64,000 nucleotides of DNA from an uncultured Atopobium sp. GTDB lineage: Bacteria > Actinomycetota > Coriobacteriia > Coriobacteriales > Atopobiaceae. The DNA lies in assembly GCA_937990665.1 (NCBI GenBank), contig CALKRF010000155.1, positions 1-64,000 of the forward strand, given 5' to 3'. Below the pieces are notes generated by a model, which saw only the letters and a list, made by a program, of their open reading frames with translations, searched no databases and was not told the origin of the DNA. Below are positions 62,110 to 64,000 of this stretch, in pieces; positions within the stretch are counted from its first letter, which is position 1, and every line of letters begins with the position of its first letter. A program made the position numbers and the translations under genes.

Positions 62110-62645
62110 GTCAAACTCCTTTCAAAGAGTTGGAAACTATCTGGAAAGCTACACGGAAAACTAGGGGTGTTGAAGCTTCTCTCTAAGTGGTAGATACCAG
62201 ATAACAACCTAGCATAAGTATAGTCTAGTGAGCACCTTGTGATGTGTACGTTAACAATCGGCGGCTTAACGGTATTATTTTTACCGTAAACGGTACACAC
62301 GTTGTTATTTTCGCAGGTAGATATATGGATAAATTGTGACGATGCACTAAAAATTTAGAGCTATTCTTGAAAAATTAGAAGTTCTTATAACGTGCCTTTA
62401 TACGTAATAAACGTAGTAAACAACCCTAAAATCCTGCTCAAATACGGCGAGAAAATAAAATTGGTATTAAGAAATTATGTACTGGTATCTTTTTTTAGAA
62501 CATCTAAAGAAAAGTTTCTTGAAGGTGCTTTGGTTAAATAGATTCAACTTAATTCCATTTGCAGTGACAAAGATTCATAGTGTTTCTCGCCCCTGCTATT
62601 CTCTAGGCACTCATCGTGCACTGTCTTTTTGACGAGGTGATATGC
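62110..62645. promoter_or_regulatory. Divergent promoter region with three ACGGTA sites
   Basis: This 536-base gap separates the PTS operon from the divergent kinase gene. ACGGTA (62269-62274), its inverted TACCGT (62282-62287) and a direct ACGGTA (62290-62295) form an operator-like cluster; the first two make a 6-7-6 palindrome. On the minus side TATACT (62217-62222) is a good -10 for the PTS. Two GCGAGAAA octamers (62447-62454 and inverted 62583-62590) lie nearer the kinase gene. No ORF with a good ribosome binding site is present. Confidence 0.55.
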
Positions 62646-63581
62646 GTGATTGTTACCGTAACACTCAATGCATCCATTGATAAGGCGTACTATCTAGATT
62701 CTCCTGTTGTAGATGGAACCGTGCATAGAGTCTCGGTAGTAGATAACAGCGCAGGTGGCAAGGGTCTTAACGCCTCACGAGCCATTACAACCCTTAACTA
62801 CCCCGTTTGTGCCACAGGATTTGTAGGTGGAAATAACGGTAGATACCTTGTTGAACTGGCACATAAAGATGGTATTACCAGTGATTTTATTTATACCGAG
62901 CAAGAAACCCGCTCATGCATCAACATTCTGGAGCCAAGCGGACAATCAACTGAATTTTTAGAGCCTGGTCAGCCCGTTCTTCCTGAAGAATTCCTTGCCT
63001 TCAAGGCAAAACTTGTGCAGCTTATCAAAGAAGCTGAGGTTGTCACCTTTAACGGCAGTATTCCAAAAGGCATTTCTGCTGCTAATTACAAAGAGCTTAT
63101 TGAAGAGACTATGGCTGCTGGTGTGCCTTGCATTGTAGATGCCTCGGGCGCACTACTCACCTCCTGCATTGATGCTCTTCCTACCATGATCAAACCAAAT
63201 ACCGATGAAATCGGACAACTTCTAGGGAGAGAAGTAACTACAGAAAACGAGGTCATCGCAGCAGCTCAGGAGCTGCATAAACGCGGCATTAAAATTGTAG
63301 TTGTCTCGCTTGGTGCAAAAGGTGCACTAATGGTTTCTGATGAAGGAACCTTTAGGGCAAATCCTCCAAAAATCGAGGCTATCAATCCTGTTGGTGCGGG
63401 AGACACCCTTGTTGGCTCATTTGCTGTTGCGCTTGCTCAGAAAAAGCCAACTTCAGAGTGTCTTACCTTTGCGCTGTCTTGCGCTACCGCAAGTTGTCTT
63501 TCTGCAGGTACCGGACGCTTTGATCAAGCTGTTGCAGCAGAAATTCATAAACAGGTGGCAATCAAAAAGATTGCTGATTAA
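62646..63581 (+). CDS. PfkB-family 1-phosphofructokinase/tagatose-6-phosphate kinase
   Basis: 311 residues with GTG at 62646 as start (GAGGTGAT before it; earlier in-frame ATG at 62616 less likely). PfkB folds phosphorylate sugar phosphates; motif 1 GGKGLNASRAI near 37 and motif 2 NPVGAGDTLVGSFA near 252 are intact. In this context (aldolase downstream, AgaS and PTS divergent) tagatose-6-phosphate kinase is the better guess, though 1-phosphofructokinase is not excluded. Confidence 0.88.
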   Translation: MIVTVTLNASIDKAYYLDSPVVDGTVHRVSVVDNSAGGKGLNASRAITTLNYPVCATGFVGGNNGRYLVELAHKDGITSDFIYTEQETRSCINILEPSGQSTEFLEPGQPVLPEEFLAFKAKLVQLIKEAEVVTFNGSIPKGISAANYKELIEETMAAGVPCIVDASGALLTSCIDALPTMIKPNTDEIGQLLGREVTTENEVIAAAQELHKRGIKIVVVSLGAKGALMVSDEGTFRANPPKIEAINPVGAGDTLVGSFAVALAQKKPTSECLTFALSCATASCLSAGTGRFDQAVAAEIHKQVAIKKIAD

Positions 63582-63716
63582 GTCACCGCAAGACGGGTTT
63601 CTCACCAAAGGTTACAAAGACAAAACGATTTCTAGAAAAGTTGCATAACAGAGTAAGAGAAACGTTACAATTTTTTCAGTCAATCAAAGAGCCCATTAGG
63701 GCGAAAGGAGCAATAG

Positions 63717-64000
63717 ATGTTCGTTACTACTAAGCAGATGCTTCTTGACGCACAGGCTGGCCATTACGCTGTTGGCGCCTTTAACGTTGAGAACCTTGAG
63801 TTTGTAATGGCTGTTGTTAAGGCAGCAGAAGAGCGCCGCTCCCCTGTTATTCTTCAGACCACTCCTGGCACCATCAAGTACGCAAGCCTTGATTACTTTG
63901 CTGCCATGGTTCGTTGTGCTGCTGAAGAGGCAACTGTTCCTGTTGCTCTTCACCTTGATCACGGTGACGGCTTTGACCGCTGCATTCAGGCAGCTCGTGC
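63717..64000 (+). CDS. Class II fructose/tagatose-bisphosphate aldolase (partial)
   Basis: Only the first 94 codons are seen; the gene runs off the window. The ATG at 63717 is preceded by AAAGGAG. The sequence MFVTTKQMLLDAQAGHYAVG, AFNVENLEF and PVALHLDHGDGFD shows the start of a class II (metal-dependent) ketose-bisphosphate aldolase with the zinc ligand His in HLDHG. It follows the PfkB-family kinase by 135 bases, fitting tagatose-1,6-bisphosphate cleavage to DHAP and glyceraldehyde-3-phosphate (inference). Confidence 0.9.
   Translation, partial: MFVTTKQMLLDAQAGHYAVGAFNVENLEFVMAVVKAAEERRSPVILQTTPGTIKYASLDYFAAMVRCAAEEATVPVALHLDHGDGFDRCIQAAR

Noticed and set aside
62103..62300. 65-codon minus-strand frame in the amino-sugar promoter region
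   Set aside because: Contains the operator-like ACGGTA cluster and lacks a ribosome binding site.
63696..63962. 88-codon minus-strand frame at the window end
   Set aside because: Covers the start of the aldolase gene on the other strand; the aldolase has the ribosome binding site and family motifs.

Overview
The window looks like a chromosomal segment of a host-associated actinobacterium of the class Coriobacteriia, most likely family Atopobiaceae (the Atopobium/Lancefieldella group). I infer this from gene content (Gram-positive style Tad locus without a secretin, paired GlgC/GlgD, a short protein carrying the RDAC motif, CarD-like protein, tannase-like lipoproteins), moderate GC and strong GGAGG-type ribosome binding sites; no 16S gene is present. 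There is no prophage, IS transposase, rRNA or CRISPR. About five in six genes lie on the minus strand.

Layout: 1-7.6 kb holds small housekeeping and unknown genes: a Cof-type HAD phosphatase, a solitary Mrr-type nuclease, an ACT-domain protein, a CarD-like protein, an anchored cyclophilin, a tannase-like lipoprotein that lacks the expected catalytic serine, an RDAC protein, tRNA-Phe and a small HTH regulator. 7.7-19.3 kb holds a DUF2207 membrane protein and a tightly overlapping Tad/Flp pilus operon (cpaB, cpaE/tadZ, tadA, tadB, tadC, flp, pseudopilins of TadE/TadG type, DUF192 and zinc-ribbon proteins). 19.6-30 kb holds rsgA, a Ca2+-type P-type ATPase with a structured leader, D-lactate dehydrogenase, pyruvate kinase and a pair of half-size ABC exporters. 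30-33.5 kb holds a DUF4342 protein, an OmpR-type two-component system, and a ~500 bp non-coding element made of inverted repeats. 33.5-45.2 kb is a complete glycogen operon (glgB-glgP-glgC-glgD-glgA plus a 1145-residue fusion of an alpha-amylase-family enzyme and 4-alpha-glucanotransferase). 45.5-54.1 kb holds glycerol dehydrogenase, a zinc-dependent phospholipase C-like protein, pheST behind a phenylalanine T-box, and a Zn/Mn ABC uptake operon. 54.4-55.5 kb holds a DUF421/DUF3290 pair. 55.5-64 kb is an amino-sugar catabolic region: mannose-family PTS (IIA, YajC-like, IIB, IIC, IID), GntR regulator, AgaS-like isomerase/deaminase, NagA-like deacetylase and, divergently, a PfkB-family kinase followed by a class II aldolase cut by the window end.

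How the parts work together: the last region forms a plausible route for N-acetylgalactosamine/galactosamine, uptake with phosphorylation, deacetylation, deamination/isomerisation to tagatose-6-phosphate, phosphorylation and aldol cleavage, feeding glycolysis (pyk and D-ldh are in the same window). The glycogen operon provides storage and mobilisation of glucose. The Tad locus would make adhesive Flp pili; its prepilin peptidase is not in the window.

The most unusual signals are the Ser-to-Ala tannase-like lipoprotein, a probable translation-controlling leader before the P-type ATPase, a palindromic repeat family with a ~500 bp composite element, and an octamer (GCGAGAAA) that I could find about 25 times in 64 kb, roughly ten times expectation.
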